Positions 41,286 to 50,570 are shown, counted from the stretch's first letter. The stretch: DNA of 64,000 bases from Streptomyces lanatus (GCF_014655715.1 NZ_BNBM01000004.1:567639-631638); one strand, 5' to 3'. Translations and numbers: made by a program. The notes: generated from the letters alone by a model not told the origin.

Positions 41286-42345
41286 TCCCGGTCCAGGCGG
41301 CGTGGTGGCCGACCGCGTGGATCAGGCCGTCGACGTCCCGCTCCGTGGTGGCGAAGGAGGTGACGAAGCGGACGACGCCCGGCTCCCAGCGGTCGTGGTA
41401 GAAGACGTAGCCGTCGGCCAGGAGTCCATCGATGACCTGCTGGGGCATACGGCAGAAGAGGAGGTTGGCGTCGGCGGCGCCGAGCAGGCCGACCTCGGGT
41501 ATCGCCTTCAGGCCCTCCTGGAGGCGGGCGGCCATGGCATTGGCGTGGGCGGCGTTGCGCAGCCACAGGTCGTCGGTGAGGTACGCGTCGAGCTGGGCGG
41601 CGTGAAAGCGCATCTTGGAGGCGAGCTGGCCGGCGCGCTTGGCGCGGAAGGACAGTTCGGCGGTGAGGGACCGGTCGAAGACGACGATGGCGTCGGCGGT
41701 CATCGTGCCGTTCTTGGTGGCGCCGAAGGAGAGCAGGTCGACGCCGGCCCGCCAGGTCAGCTCGGCGGGTGTGCGGCCGAGCGCGGCGACGGCTCCGGCG
41801 AAGCGGGCGCCGTCCATGTGCAGACGCAGCCCCGCCTCCTTGGCGATGGGGCCGAGGGTGTGCAGCTCATCGAGGGTGTAGACGGCACCGGTCTCGGTGG
41901 CCTGGGTCAGGCTCACCACCGAGGGCTCCACGCTGTGCACGTCCCCGGCCTTGTGCCGTACGGCCGCCCGCAGTTCACCGGGGTCGATCTTGGCGTCGTC
42001 GCCCCCGAGCGGGACGAGCTTGGCGCCGGCGGTGTAGAACTCGGGCGCTCCGCACTCGTCGTTGTTGATGTGGCTGTCGCGGTGGCACAGCACGCTGCCC
42101 CAGGGCGGGGTGAGGGCCGCCAGGCTCAGGGCGTTGGCCGCCGAGCCGGTGGAGACGAGCAGCACGTCGACGTCGCGCTCGAAGATCTCGCTCATACGGC
42201 GCCTGACGTCGGCGGTGACGCTGTCGGCGCCGTACGGCTGGGCCTGGCCGGCGGCCGCGCGGGTCACGGCGTCGACGATCTCCGGGGAGGCGCCGGCGGT
42301 GTTGTCGCTGCTGAAGACGCGTGCCGTTGGGGTTGTGGTGCTCAT
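41278..42345 (-). CDS. Low-specificity L-threonine aldolase-like PLP enzyme
   Basis: 355-residue fold-type I PLP enzyme that splits threonine or allo-threonine into glycine and acetaldehyde. The PLP lysine is in LLSFGATKNGTM. LVSTGSAANALSL and HMDGARFAGA bind the cofactor and substrate. ATG at 42345 begins MSTTTPTARVFSSDNTAG, the usual family start; upstream in-frame extension is not conserved. A TetR gene ends 29 bp upstream on the same strand, so they probably form an operon. The 3' end lies in a strong terminator. Confidence 0.9.
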   Translation of the reverse strand: MSTTTPTARVFSSDNTAGASPEIVDAVTRAAAGQAQPYGADSVTADVRRRMSEIFERDVDVLLVSTGSAANALSLAALTPPWGSVLCHRDSHINNDECGAPEFYTAGAKLVPLGGDDAKIDPGELRAAVRHKAGDVHSVEPSVVSLTQATETGAVYTLDELHTLGPIAKEAGLRLHMDGARFAGAVAALGRTPAELTWRAGVDLLSFGATKNGTMTADAIVVFDRSLTAELSFRAKRAGQLASKMRFHAAQLDAYLTDDLWLRNAAHANAMAARLQEGLKAIPEVGLLGAADANLLFCRMPQQVIDGLLADGYVFYHDRWEPGVVRFVTSFATTERDVDGLIHAVGHHAAWTGSP

Positions 42346-42374
42346 GGTCGGGTCCTTGCTGTGGGATGGGCGGA

Positions 42375-43070
42375 TCAGGTCGCGCGGCGGGGATCCGGTT
42401 CCGCGGAGCCGGTGGCCGCCGCCCTCGGGTCCGCTGCCCGGATGAGCTGGCGCAGGGCGCCGTAGTAGACCTCGTCGTCGGTCACGGCGGGCACGATCTC
42501 GCCCAGGTTCCCGGTCAGCGCCGGGAAGCTCTCCGGGTCGAGTGCGGCCAGCGCGGTACGGGTGGCCGCCTGTGCGGCCTTGGGATCGCGGTGGTCGACG
42601 AAGCCCGCGCTGCCGAGGGTGAGCAGGTACATCCGCCGGTACGCGGTGATCGCCTCCTCGGGGGTCATCCCGACGGCGATGCTGTCGGCGACCTGCGGCT
42701 CGACCAGGCGGGCCAGCAGATGGGGGCCGAGCCAGGGCCGAGTGCCGCGCAGGGCGAGCAGCCCCGGATGGGCCGCGAGCAGCCGGTACAGCGCGGTGAA
42801 ACGGGTCTCGGTGGCCGTGGCCCAGTCGGCGTCCGCCGACTCGGTCTCCGGCAGCTGCGCCGCCAGGTGGTCGAGGCACAGGTCCAGCAACCCGGCCAGG
42901 TCGACGCAGCGGCGCTGGAGCGAGGCGAGGGAGATGTCCAGCCGCGATGCCAGCGCGCGGAACGTCAGCGCGTCAGGGCCGCCCTCGTCGACGAGGAGGA
43001 GTGCCGTGCCGGCGATCCGGTCCGGGGTCGCGCGGTCCAGTGAAGCAGAGTGACGGGGCATACGAGTCAT
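42375..43070 (-). CDS. TetR-family regulator with degenerate N-terminal domain
   Basis: 231 residues. The N-terminal domain (about 10-60) has the TetR pattern but is less typical: RIAGTALLLVDEGGPDALTFRALASRLDISLASLQRR, with the recognition helix region SLASLQRRCVDL. The C-terminal half includes a TetR_C-type helical domain (LLAAHPGLLALRGTRPWLG). It lies just upstream of the aldolase gene on the same strand. A short palindrome at 43075-43089, next to its start codon, may be its own operator. Confidence 0.82.
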   Translation of the reverse strand: MTRMPRHSASLDRATPDRIAGTALLLVDEGGPDALTFRALASRLDISLASLQRRCVDLAGLLDLCLDHLAAQLPETESADADWATATETRFTALYRLLAAHPGLLALRGTRPWLGPHLLARLVEPQVADSIAVGMTPEEAITAYRRMYLLTLGSAGFVDHRDPKAAQAATRTALAALDPESFPALTGNLGEIVPAVTDDEVYYGALRQLIRAADPRAAATGSAEPDPRRAT

Positions 43071-43074
43071 CGTA

Positions 43075-43089
43075 CGATACGGCGTATCG
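43075..43089. promoter_or_regulatory. Palindrome CGATAC-GGC-GTATCG
   Basis: 6-bp arms with a 3-nt gap, 4 bp upstream of the TetR start codon. Candidate autoregulatory operator. Confidence 0.5.
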
Positions 43090-43135
43090 CTCGTCGCCCG
43101 AGAGGCTCTGAGCCGGTGGGTCCGGCGGGTCGCGG

Positions 43136-44065
43136 TCAGGAAGTGCGGCCGACCGCGACGCTGTCGCGCAGGAAGCCCGCGAAGGCCTGGGCGGCGGGGG
43201 TGAGGACGTGGTCGCTCATGCGGACGAGGAGGATGCGGCGCACCGCCGCCGGTGGCTTCAGCGGGAGGACGCTGACGCCGGCCCGGATGCCCTCCAGGGC
43301 CAGGGTGGGAGCGAGGGCGACGCCGATACCGGTGGCGACCATGGCCTGGGCCTCCTGGTAGTCGTGGGCCTCGTAGGCGATCTGCGGCTCGAAACCGGCT
43401 GTACGGCAGCTGCGGACCAGGGCCTCGGCGACCGGGTGGTTCTCGGCACGGGTGATCCAGGAGTCCCTCGCGAAGTCGGCGAGGGTGACCGAGCGACGGC
43501 CGGCGAGCGGGTGGTCCGCGCCGACCAGGAGAGCCGGGGGGTCGTCGGCGAGCGCGGTGACGACGATGTCCTCACGGTCGATGCGGTTCCAGTCGTAGTC
43601 CCACATCAGGGACATCTCGATCTCCCGGTTCTCCAGCATCGCCCACAGTCCAGCGATACGGGCGCTGCGCACCGCCAGCCGTACGTCGGGGTGGGCTTCC
43701 CGGAAGGCGATCACGGCCCGGGGAAGGAGGGAGGCGCCGACGGTGGGGAAGGTTCCGACGCGCAGGGTGCCCGCGCGCAGGCCCGCGAAGTCGGCCAACT
43801 CATTCTCCGCGGCCTTCAGTTCGCTCTCGATCCGCGCCCCGCGCTCGGCCAGGGCACGGCCCGCCTCGGTGAGCGTGACGCCCCGCGCATGGCGTTCGAG
43901 GAGCGGCTGCCCGGCCTCCGCTTCCAGTCGGCCGACCTGCTGGGACACCGCCGAGGGCGTGTAGTTGAGGGCGCGTGCGGTCGCGGTGACCGAGCCCCGG
44001 CGGGCGACCTCGGTGAAGAGCAGGATGCGCCGGACATCGAGCACCGCGCCACCTCCAGCGTTCAT
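43136..44065 (-). CDS. LysR-family regulator of the prpF-dctA pair
   Basis: 309-residue LysR-type activator/repressor. Winged helix at about residues 10-70 (LLFTEVARRGSVTATARALNYTPSAVSQQVGRLEAEAG), then the two-lobed effector domain (AIGAGLRAGTLRVGTFPTVGASLL region and later DPPALLVGADHPLAGRR). It diverges from prpF across 123 bp carrying the T-N11-A motif TTAACTCCAGCTTAA (44073-44087). Divergent LysR genes usually control their neighbour, so control of prpF-dctA by a carboxylic-acid inducer is likely. Confidence 0.9.
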   Translation of the reverse strand: MNAGGGAVLDVRRILLFTEVARRGSVTATARALNYTPSAVSQQVGRLEAEAGQPLLERHARGVTLTEAGRALAERGARIESELKAAENELADFAGLRAGTLRVGTFPTVGASLLPRAVIAFREAHPDVRLAVRSARIAGLWAMLENREIEMSLMWDYDWNRIDREDIVVTALADDPPALLVGADHPLAGRRSVTLADFARDSWITRAENHPVAEALVRSCRTAGFEPQIAYEAHDYQEAQAMVATGIGVALAPTLALEGIRAGVSVLPLKPPAAVRRILLVRMSDHVLTPAAQAFAGFLRDSVAVGRTS

Positions 44066-44072
44066 TCCAGGG

Positions 44073-44087
44073 TTAACTCCAGCTTAA
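44073..44087. promoter_or_regulatory. LysR-box candidate TTAACTCCAGCTTAA
   Basis: Contains the T-N11-A pattern with TTAA arms, 7 bp from the lysR start codon and about 100 bp before prpF. Confidence 0.55.
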
Positions 44088-44188
44088 TACCCATGCAGAT
44101 TTCCGAGATTGTACTTCACGCTCTCCGCGCCCACTGTGGATCGCACCCCGCACGGAAGTGCCGTCGGGGTTTCCCCGAGGAGTCCGTC

Positions 44189-45307
44189 GTGTTGCGTCTG
44201 CAGGGTGAGTTGATCCGTGGAGGGACCAGCAAGTGCTGGATCTTCGACCACCGCGATGTGGTGGCGACCGGTGTGGACGCCGACACCCTGCTGCTCGCCG
44301 CCTACAACGCCGCCGACCCCCGCCAGATCGACGGCGTCGGCGGCGCCTCCTCCACCACCTCCAAGGCGGCGATCGTCAGGACCTCCACGGAGCCGGGCAT
44401 CGATGTCGAGTACGCCTTCGCGCAGGTCGGCATCGGTGACGAGCGTGTGGAGTGGGCCAGCAACTGCGGCAACTGCGCCACCGCCGTCGCCCTGTACGCC
44501 GTTCACAACGGCCTGCTGCCGATCACATCGGACTCCACCACGGTGCGCATGCTCAACGTGAACACCGGGGCCCGCCTCACCGGCACCATCCCCACCGCCG
44601 GGCGCAGGGTGCCCGACGAGGGTTCGGCCGCGGTGCCGGGCACCGCCGCGCTCGGGGTGCCCGTCCTGCTCGGCTTCATGAATCCGGCGGGTTCGACCAC
44701 GGGCCGCGCCCTGCCGACCGGCCGCGCCCTGGACACCCTGACGGGGCCCGCCGGCCAGGTGGAGGTGTCCCTGGTCGACGCCGGTGCACCGGCCGCGCTG
44801 TTCGAGGCCAAGGCGTTCGGACTGCAAGGCACCGAGTCCCCGGCCGAGTTCGCGGCGGCGGTGCCCGCGCTCACCGTGCTGCGCCGTCAGGCCGCCCTGG
44901 CCATGGGCCTGGCCGCGGAGAGCGACCCCGTCAGCCATGCCGTGCCGAAGGTCGGGGTCGTCGCCCGCCCCGCCGCCTATCGCACCACCGACGGCACCCG
45001 CGTCGGACAGGACGATTACGACCTCGCCGTCCGCATGGTGTCGATGCACGCCCCCCACCCCGCGATCGGCCTCACCTCCGCCGTCGCGCTGGCCACCGCC
45101 GCCGCCACCCCCGGCACGCTCGCCCACCGCGTCGCCCGGCAGACCGCCGGCGGACCGCTGCGCCTGGGCACCCCGGCCGGCGTCATCACCGCGCAGGCCG
45201 TCCCCGCACCGGACGGCGCCTCTCCCACGGTGCTGCTGCACCGCGCCGCCCGCCGCATCGCCCGAGCCGAACTTCTCGTTCCCGTCCTGGAAGGACGCCC
45301 CGCATGA
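44189..45307 (+). CDS. prpF: PrpF-family isomerase
   Basis: 372-residue enzyme with a duplicated diaminopimelate-epimerase-like fold. Related proteins isomerise the double bond of 2-methylaconitate (PrpF) or tautomerise 4-oxalomesaconate (GalD). The family start signature RGGTSKCWIF is at residues 9-18, and the second half carries NCGNCATAVAL, VLLGFMNPAGS and PKVGVVARP. GTG at 44189 is chosen because CGAGGAG lies upstream and the motif would otherwise be far from the N-terminus. The last bases overlap dctA (ATGA). Pairing with a dicarboxylate porter instead of prp genes suggests a tricarboxylic or dicarboxylic acid pathway other than propionate use. Confidence 0.87.
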   Translation: MLRLQGELIRGGTSKCWIFDHRDVVATGVDADTLLLAAYNAADPRQIDGVGGASSTTSKAAIVRTSTEPGIDVEYAFAQVGIGDERVEWASNCGNCATAVALYAVHNGLLPITSDSTTVRMLNVNTGARLTGTIPTAGRRVPDEGSAAVPGTAALGVPVLLGFMNPAGSTTGRALPTGRALDTLTGPAGQVEVSLVDAGAPAALFEAKAFGLQGTESPAEFAAAVPALTVLRRQAALAMGLAAESDPVSHAVPKVGVVARPAAYRTTDGTRVGQDDYDLAVRMVSMHAPHPAIGLTSAVALATAAATPGTLAHRVARQTAGGPLRLGTPAGVITAQAVPAPDGASPTVLLHRAARRIARAELLVPVLEGRPA

Positions 45308-46728
45308 GCCGCAACGACGCCGCCCCGGGCACGGTCCCCTCGCCATCGCGCCGTATCCGCCGACTGCTGTCCCTGCTCTACGTCCAGTGCCTGATCGGCG
45401 TCGTCGCAGGTGCCGCTGTGGGCTGGCTGTGGCCGACCTTCGGGGCCGAACTCAAGCCCCTGGGCGACGGCTTCATCGCCCTGGTCCGCATGATGATCGC
45501 GCCCGTCATCTTCTGTACGGTCGTCCATGGCATCGCCTCCATGGGCAATGCGCGCGCCGTCGGCCGGGTCAGCCTCAAGGCACTGATCTACTTCGAGGTG
45601 CTGACCACGGTCGCCATGGTGATCGGCCTGGTCGTCGTCAACGTCGTCCAGCCCGGCAGCGGGCTGCACGTCGACCCCTCCACCCTCTCCACCGAGGGCC
45701 TGCCGCCGGAGGCGACCGAGAGCCACGAGAGCGTCGCCGCGTTCATCCTCTCCATCGTCCCGGACACGGTGCTGAGCGCGCTGACGGGCCATGAGATCCT
45801 GCCGGTGCTGCTGATCTCGGTGCTGTTCGGCTTCGGTCTGAACGCCGCCGGTCAGGCGGGGCGGGGGATCACTCAGGGCATCGAGAAGCTGTCCAAGGTC
45901 CTGTTCACGCTCATCCGCTGGATCATGCGGCTCGCCCCCATGGGCGCCTTCGGCTCCATGGCCTTCACCATCGGCAACTACGGCCTCGACACCCTGCACC
46001 ACCTCTTCCTGCTGGTCGGCTCTTTCTGGCTCACCGCGCTCTTCTTCGTCCTTGTCGTCCTCGGCACGGTCATGCGCATCAACGGCCTGCGCCTGCTGCC
46101 CTTCCTCCGCTACATCAAGGAAGAGCTCCTGATCGTCCTGGGTACGTCGTCCAGCGAGCCGGTGCTGCCGCGCATGATGGCCAAGCTGGAGCACGCGGGC
46201 GCCTCCAAGCCGGTGGTGGGCATCACGCTGCCCGCCGGGTACTCCTTCAATCTCGACGGCACCGCCATCTACCTGACCATGGGCGCGGTCTTCCTCGCCC
46301 AGGCCCTCGGCATCGACCTCGGTCTCGCCGAGCAGTTGTCGATGCTCACCGTCATGCTGCTCACGTCGAAGGGCGCCGCCGGCGTCACCGGCTCCGGCTT
46401 CATCGCCCTGGCCGCCACCCTCAGCGCCGTCCCGCACGTGCCCGTCGCCGCCCTCGCCCTCATCTTCGGCATCGACCGCTTCATGTCCGAGGCCCGCGCC
46501 CTGACCAGCGTGGTCGGCAACGGCGTCGCCACACTGGCGGTGGCCAAGTGGGAGGGACAGCTCGACGAGCGACGCGCCAAGGCCGTCCTCAGCGGCGAGA
46601 TCCCGTACAACCCCGCTCCCGACCACGACCGCTCCCCCGAGACCACCGAGACCCCCGAGGCCGCCGAGGAATCCGCTCCGAAGGAATCGAGCGACAGGGA
46701 CCGCGGCCCGGTACCCGCCATCGGCTGA
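45304..46728 (+). CDS. Dicarboxylate/cation symporter (DctA type)
   Basis: 474-residue DAACS-family symporter that takes up C4-dicarboxylates or acidic amino acids with protons or sodium. Family hallmarks: the reentrant loop GTSSSEPVLPRMM, and the transport core PAGYSFNLDGTAIYLTM followed by LLTSKGAAGVTGSGF. ATG at 45304 overlaps the prpF stop. The C-terminal 40 residues are highly charged (PETTETPEAAEESAPKES) and may be a dispensable tail. A strong hairpin follows, closing the operon. Confidence 0.9.
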   Translation: MSRNDAAPGTVPSPSRRIRRLLSLLYVQCLIGVVAGAAVGWLWPTFGAELKPLGDGFIALVRMMIAPVIFCTVVHGIASMGNARAVGRVSLKALIYFEVLTTVAMVIGLVVVNVVQPGSGLHVDPSTLSTEGLPPEATESHESVAAFILSIVPDTVLSALTGHEILPVLLISVLFGFGLNAAGQAGRGITQGIEKLSKVLFTLIRWIMRLAPMGAFGSMAFTIGNYGLDTLHHLFLLVGSFWLTALFFVLVVLGTVMRINGLRLLPFLRYIKEELLIVLGTSSSEPVLPRMMAKLEHAGASKPVVGITLPAGYSFNLDGTAIYLTMGAVFLAQALGIDLGLAEQLSMLTVMLLTSKGAAGVTGSGFIALAATLSAVPHVPVAALALIFGIDRFMSEARALTSVVGNGVATLAVAKWEGQLDERRAKAVLSGEIPYNPAPDHDRSPETTETPEAAEESAPKESSDRDRGPVPAIG

Positions 46729-46740
46729 CACCCCGCACGA

Positions 46741-46768
46741 CCGGTCCGGAGCGCACGCTCCGGACCGG
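46741..46768. terminator. 12-bp GC hairpin after dctA
   Basis: Perfect stem CCGGTCCGGAGC / GCTCCGGACCGG with loop GCAC, 13 bp past the dctA stop. Likely end of the prpF-dctA transcript. Confidence 0.8.
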
Positions 46769-46878
46769 CGCGGCCGTCGTCCCAGCCCCGCCACCAGTAC
46801 CCGACGGCGGGGCGTCCCTCCTCCCGAGCATGGCCCCGGATAACGTTCGCGGAGATCACCGCACGCCCGGGAGTTCAT

Positions 46879-48000
46879 GTGATCGGTATCAGCCCGAGGG
46901 AATCCGTCGAGACGCTCGAGGCGATCGAGCCCCCGCTCGACAGAGAGGTTCTCATCGGTGTGGTGGTCACGACCGCGCTGGTGGAGGCTCTCGCCGCGGT
47001 CTCGGGATCCGAGGTGTGGCTTCTCGGGCTGCTCGTCTTTCTGCCGGGCACGGCATCGGCCCTCTGCACCGTCCGGCAGACCGCGTTCGTCGCGGTGTGG
47101 ACCGCTTGTGTCGTCACCGCCACGGTGGTGCTGCGCGACCGTGACGGTGGCCATTGGCTCGACCGCCTCCTGCTGATCCTGCTGACTCTGGCCCTGGGCC
47201 TGATCTCCGTGTACGCCTGTCGTCGGCGTATCTCACGCGAGGCCGAGATGCTCCGGCTGCGTTCCACGGCCGCGGCGATGCAGCGGCACATTCTGCGCCC
47301 GCTTCCCCTGGTGACGGACGACGCCTTGGTCAATGGGCTCTACGAGCCGCTGCACGAGGACCGGTTGGTCGGCGGAGACATCTACGACGTCGTCGCTTCA
47401 CCCTGGGGTACGCGTGTGCTGATCGGTGATGTGCAGGGCAAGGGTCTGGCCGCGGTGGGCGCGGCGTTCGCCGTCATCGGTGCCTTCCGTGAGGCCGCGT
47501 ACCGGGAGCCCACGCTGACCGCGCTGGTCGACACCTTGGACGACGCGGTGGTCAGACACAACTCCTACGCCGAACAGACCGGCGAGGACGAGCGTTTCGT
47601 CACCGCGCTGATCCTCTGCGTCGACCTGCACGAGGAGGCGCAGATGGTCAACTGCGGCCATGTCGCTCCCTTGTTGGTGCATGACGACGGCGTCACCCGA
47701 CTCGAACCGGACTCCGGCGTACCGCTCGGCCTCGCCGAACTGGCCAACGAGCCCGTCACGGTGAACTGGTTCGATTTCCCGCCCGGCGCGACGGTACTGC
47801 TCACCACCGACGGCCTGACGGAGACCCGGGCGAGCGACGGCACCTTCTACCCGCTCGAAGAACGCGTGGCGAAGAACGCCGGCCTGTCCCCCACCGAGCT
47901 GCCGGGGGTCCTCCACGACGACGCCCGCGCTTTCGCCCGCGGCAGCGACCGGCACGACGACATCGCGGTCCTGACGGTCCGCCGTTCAGCGGCTCGCTGA
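46879..48000 (+). CDS. Membrane SpoIIE/PP2C phosphatase
   Basis: 373-residue serine phosphatase. Residues about 25-115 contain three hydrophobic helices, so the catalytic domain is anchored to the membrane. The PP2C domain starts near residue 130 (AAAMQRHILRPLP), with metal-binding segments GGDIYDVV and GDVQGKGL, and ends with DRHDDIAVLTV. The start is a GTG at 46879. No sensor domain other than the membrane part is present. Members often control an anti-sigma-factor antagonist. No partner gene is nearby. Confidence 0.88.
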   Translation: MIGISPRESVETLEAIEPPLDREVLIGVVVTTALVEALAAVSGSEVWLLGLLVFLPGTASALCTVRQTAFVAVWTACVVTATVVLRDRDGGHWLDRLLLILLTLALGLISVYACRRRISREAEMLRLRSTAAAMQRHILRPLPLVTDDALVNGLYEPLHEDRLVGGDIYDVVASPWGTRVLIGDVQGKGLAAVGAAFAVIGAFREAAYREPTLTALVDTLDDAVVRHNSYAEQTGEDERFVTALILCVDLHEEAQMVNCGHVAPLLVHDDGVTRLEPDSGVPLGLAELANEPVTVNWFDFPPGATVLLTTDGLTETRASDGTFYPLEERVAKNAGLSPTELPGVLHDDARAFARGSDRHDDIAVLTVRRSAAR

Positions 48001-48450
48001 CACGTCATCAGGATGCGGGTGTGGCACGAAACGCGCGGGAGGCGAGGCTTCCATCAGGTCCAGTCCAAGGTGGTCCGGCCGGCCACGTGGTACCGGCTCG
48101 AGCGGACGACGACCTGTGCCCTGCCCGCCAAGCCCTCCGAGGGCGCCGACGACCCCGACGAAGGCAGCCGGCTGTGGGCCGCGAGTGAACATCTCACCGG
48201 AGTCACGTTCGACCTCGGAGCCGGGACCACCACCCAGCCCGGCCGGACGGCAGCTCACCTGGGCGTGTCGCCGGAGCAGCCCGGTCGCGTTGGTGCACCG
48301 TCGTTGTCATGACGACGACCGCGCAGGGCCCCTCCGCAGCGCCGGCCCGCGAGGTGAGGCCGGTGGTGGTCGAGCACAGGCTCACTTCGCCGACCGGTCC
48401 GCCCGTCCCCGGGCGGCGGCCGGCCCAGGCACCCAGGGGCGTCTGATCCG
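48001..48450. other. Intergenic stretch, no confident gene
   Basis: About 450 bp between the phosphatase and the GAP gene. A 99-codon rightward frame (48013-48312) and a 45-codon one (48309-48446, MTTTAQGPSAAPARE) are open. Neither has a good ribosome-binding site or recognisable similarity, and the first could be a decayed gene. I see no hairpin or repeat. Confidence 0.4.
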
Positions 48451-49095
48451 ATGGTCCTCGACCTGATCGTGATCGGTACGGCCATCAGCCTGGGGCCCTT
48501 GCACAACAGCGCCTTCATTCTGCTGCTCTCCGCGCGGCGCGGCGTTCGCCTGGGCCTGGCCTTCCTGTTGTCGTGGCTGGCCAACCTGATCGCGGTGATC
48601 GCCTGCGTGATGCTGCTGACCGGTGGCAAGCCGCCCGCCCGTCACAGCACGCCCTCGACCGCGGTGATCGCTGCGAAACTCGCCATCGGCCTGGCATTGG
48701 TGCTGTACAGCGCCTACCGTCACCGCCGACCACCCCGCCCGCACGGCCCACCGCGCTGGACCGCCAGGATCGACGACGCCTCCCCGGTCACAGCGGCCGG
48801 CCTCGCCTGGGTGCTGCAGCCCTGGGCGCTGGTGGGCGCCGGCGCCGCGACCGCCGTCGACGCCGACCTCTCCACCCTCGCCAACTGGCTCGCCCTGACC
48901 GGCTACTGCCTGCTGGCCACCCTCAGCCTCATCGCCATGGAGATGTACGTGGTCCGGGCGCCCGCGGTCGCGAACGCCCGGCTGAACGCCCTGCGGAGCT
49001 GGTTGGAGCAGCACCAGGAACAACTGATCGTCACGCTCTCCCTGATCCTCGGCCTATGGCTGACGGCCAGGAGCATCGCCGAACTGGTCACCTGA
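48451..49095 (+). CDS. GAP-family (LysE-like) membrane protein
   Basis: 214-residue integral membrane protein with six likely helices, of the GAP family first named in mycobacteria for export of glycolipids. Visible features: N-terminal LIVIGTAISLGPLHNSAFILLLSARRGVRLGLAFLLSW, then the loop-rich middle and YCLLATLSLIAMEMYVVRA. ATG at 48451 follows a weak GGGGCG. No lipid-biosynthesis neighbours, so its substrate is unknown. It is convergent with the acetyltransferase, 86 bp apart. Confidence 0.78.
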   Translation: MVLDLIVIGTAISLGPLHNSAFILLLSARRGVRLGLAFLLSWLANLIAVIACVMLLTGGKPPARHSTPSTAVIAAKLAIGLALVLYSAYRHRRPPRPHGPPRWTARIDDASPVTAAGLAWVLQPWALVGAGAATAVDADLSTLANWLALTGYCLLATLSLIAMEMYVVRAPAVANARLNALRSWLEQHQEQLIVTLSLILGLWLTARSIAELVT

Positions 49096-49181
49096 CACGG
49101 ACGGCCCACACCCACCCGGACGCCCTGGCGGCCGCACGTCACCGCGCGCCCTCCGTCAGGGACATCCAAATCCCTCCCCCC

Positions 49182-49520
49182 TCAGCGCAGCTCCCCCTCC
49201 AACCACCGCAGGACATCCGGCGTCACCGGGTCGGTGATGTCGGCGAACTCCTCATGCCGCTTCAGGAACTTGGCCACGTACGGGCAGACGGGCACGATCC
49301 GCTTACCGGACGCCCGGACGTCGTCGAGCGCTTTCTGCACCAGCTCTACGGCCAAGCCCTGGCCGGCGTAGGCGTCGTCGATCTCCGTGTGGAAGAAGAC
49401 GCGCTGTGGGCCGCGGTCGCGGTAGGCCGTCAGACCGGCCCGTCGGCCGTCGACATGGATCTCGTACCGCTGGTCGGCGTCCGCTCGCTGGACGTCACGG
49501 AGGGGAGGGGACTGGCTCAT
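49182..49520 (-). CDS. Small GNAT-type N-acetyltransferase
   Basis: 112-residue protein of the short YjdJ/NATD1-like GNAT group. Residues about 18-95 hold the core: YEIHVDGRRAGLTAYRD, HTEIDDAYAGQGLAVELVQKAL (the acetyl-CoA loop, of the GxGL form) and IVPVCPYVAKFLKRHEEF. Length is normal. ATG at 49520 begins after a AAGGCAT site. It lies 35 bp past the pirin gene on the same strand, so it may be co-expressed with the redox island. Confidence 0.85.
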   Translation of the reverse strand: MSQSPPLRDVQRADADQRYEIHVDGRRAGLTAYRDRGPQRVFFHTEIDDAYAGQGLAVELVQKALDDVRASGKRIVPVCPYVAKFLKRHEEFADITDPVTPDVLRWLEGELR

Positions 49521-49555
49521 GGGATGCCTTTCGTGCGGAGGTCCGTGGTTGCGGG

Positions 49556-50554
49556 TCAGCGGCGGGGCGGGTTTCCGCGCGGTGTGATGACGGCGTTGGG
49601 CAGGGCGGGTGCGGGGAGGCGGCGTCCGGCGTAGCCCTCGACCTCGCCGAAGCGGTCGGAGCCCGCCTGCCATTCCTCTCGGGCCCGCACGATGTCCTCG
49701 TGGCTGCGGCCGATGAAGTTCCACCACATGACGATCTCCTCCTCGAAGGGAGGGCCACCGAGCAGGATCGTGCGCGCCGGAGCGTCCGACTCGTTCACGA
49801 CCGTCACGGCGTCGGTGCCGCAGGGCACGTAGCCGAGTTCGGCGGGTCGTAGCGCGGTGTCGATCAGGCGGACGTCGCCGCTGTCCACCAGGAGGCCGTG
49901 CTCGAAGGCGGGGTCCACGGCGAGCGTGACCGTCGCCCGCGGTTCGAGGACGATCTCGGCGCCGAGCAGGGGGGTGAAGGTCCGCACCGGCGAGGTGCTT
50001 CCGGCCAGCGAGCCGAGGAAGACCTTGATCTCGGTCCCGTCGACCCGGACGGCTTCGGGCACGTGATGCTGGAAGTCCCGCGCGGTGTTCCGGTGCTCCT
50101 CGGGCAGCGCCACCCACAGCTGGACGCCATGGATGACGCTGGTGTTCGGGGTGGAGACCTCCGAGTGGGCGATGCCGTGTCCGCCGGTCATGAGGTTCAT
50201 CTCGCCGGGCCGGATCAGGGCGTGGGAGCCGAGGGTGTCGCGGTGCTCGATCTCCCCGCTGAACAGCCAGCTCACCGTCTGAAGTCCGGTGTGCGGATGC
50301 GGGGGCAGGTCCATGCCGCCCACCGTCGCGGCGTCGACGGGGCCGTAGTGATCGGCGAAGCACCAGGCTCCGATCAGCGTCCGGCTCCGCTGCGGCAGCG
50401 TCCGGCGCACCCGCATGGCCCGCGGCCCGCCCAGGGGGACGTCCCGTGCGGAGAGCACATCGACCCGGGGTTCCTCGGCCGGTCGGCTGTCGTCCACGGC
50501 CGCCCCGCATCTCAACGCCGCCGGCTCGGCTTCCACGTTGCTCACCGGGACCAC
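49556..50554 (-). CDS. Pirin-family protein
   Basis: 332-residue bicupin of the pirin family. Metal-binding residues are retained: PPHPHTGLQTV, EHRDTLGS and the HGIAHSE strand with the third and fourth ligands. Bacterial pirins include quercetin dioxygenases and redox-sensing regulators. The GTG at 50554 gives MVPVSNVE; a second GTG at 50545 would be equally close to the ribosome-binding region. It diverges from the AhpD-like gene. A TTGTCACATCAA operator variant lies between them, so both probably respond to the island's MarR repressor. Confidence 0.87.
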   Translation of the reverse strand: MVPVSNVEAEPAALRCGAAVDDSRPAEEPRVDVLSARDVPLGGPRAMRVRRTLPQRSRTLIGAWCFADHYGPVDAATVGGMDLPPHPHTGLQTVSWLFSGEIEHRDTLGSHALIRPGEMNLMTGGHGIAHSEVSTPNTSVIHGVQLWVALPEEHRNTARDFQHHVPEAVRVDGTEIKVFLGSLAGSTSPVRTFTPLLGAEIVLEPRATVTLAVDPAFEHGLLVDSGDVRLIDTALRPAELGYVPCGTDAVTVVNESDAPARTILLGGPPFEEEIVMWWNFIGRSHEDIVRAREEWQAGSDRFGEVEGYAGRRLPAPALPNAVITPRGNPPRR

Positions 50555-50570
50555 CCCTCATCCGCTCTAG

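Noticed and set aside
44452..45303. Upstream extension of the dicarboxylate symporter frame
   Set aside because: Overlaps prpF in another frame and is Arg/Pro-rich; the ATG at 45304 overlapping the prpF stop is the sensible start.
48013..48312. 99-codon rightward frame between phosphatase and GAP genes
   Set aside because: No ribosome-binding site, no similarity known to me, and composition typical of spacer; not called as a gene.
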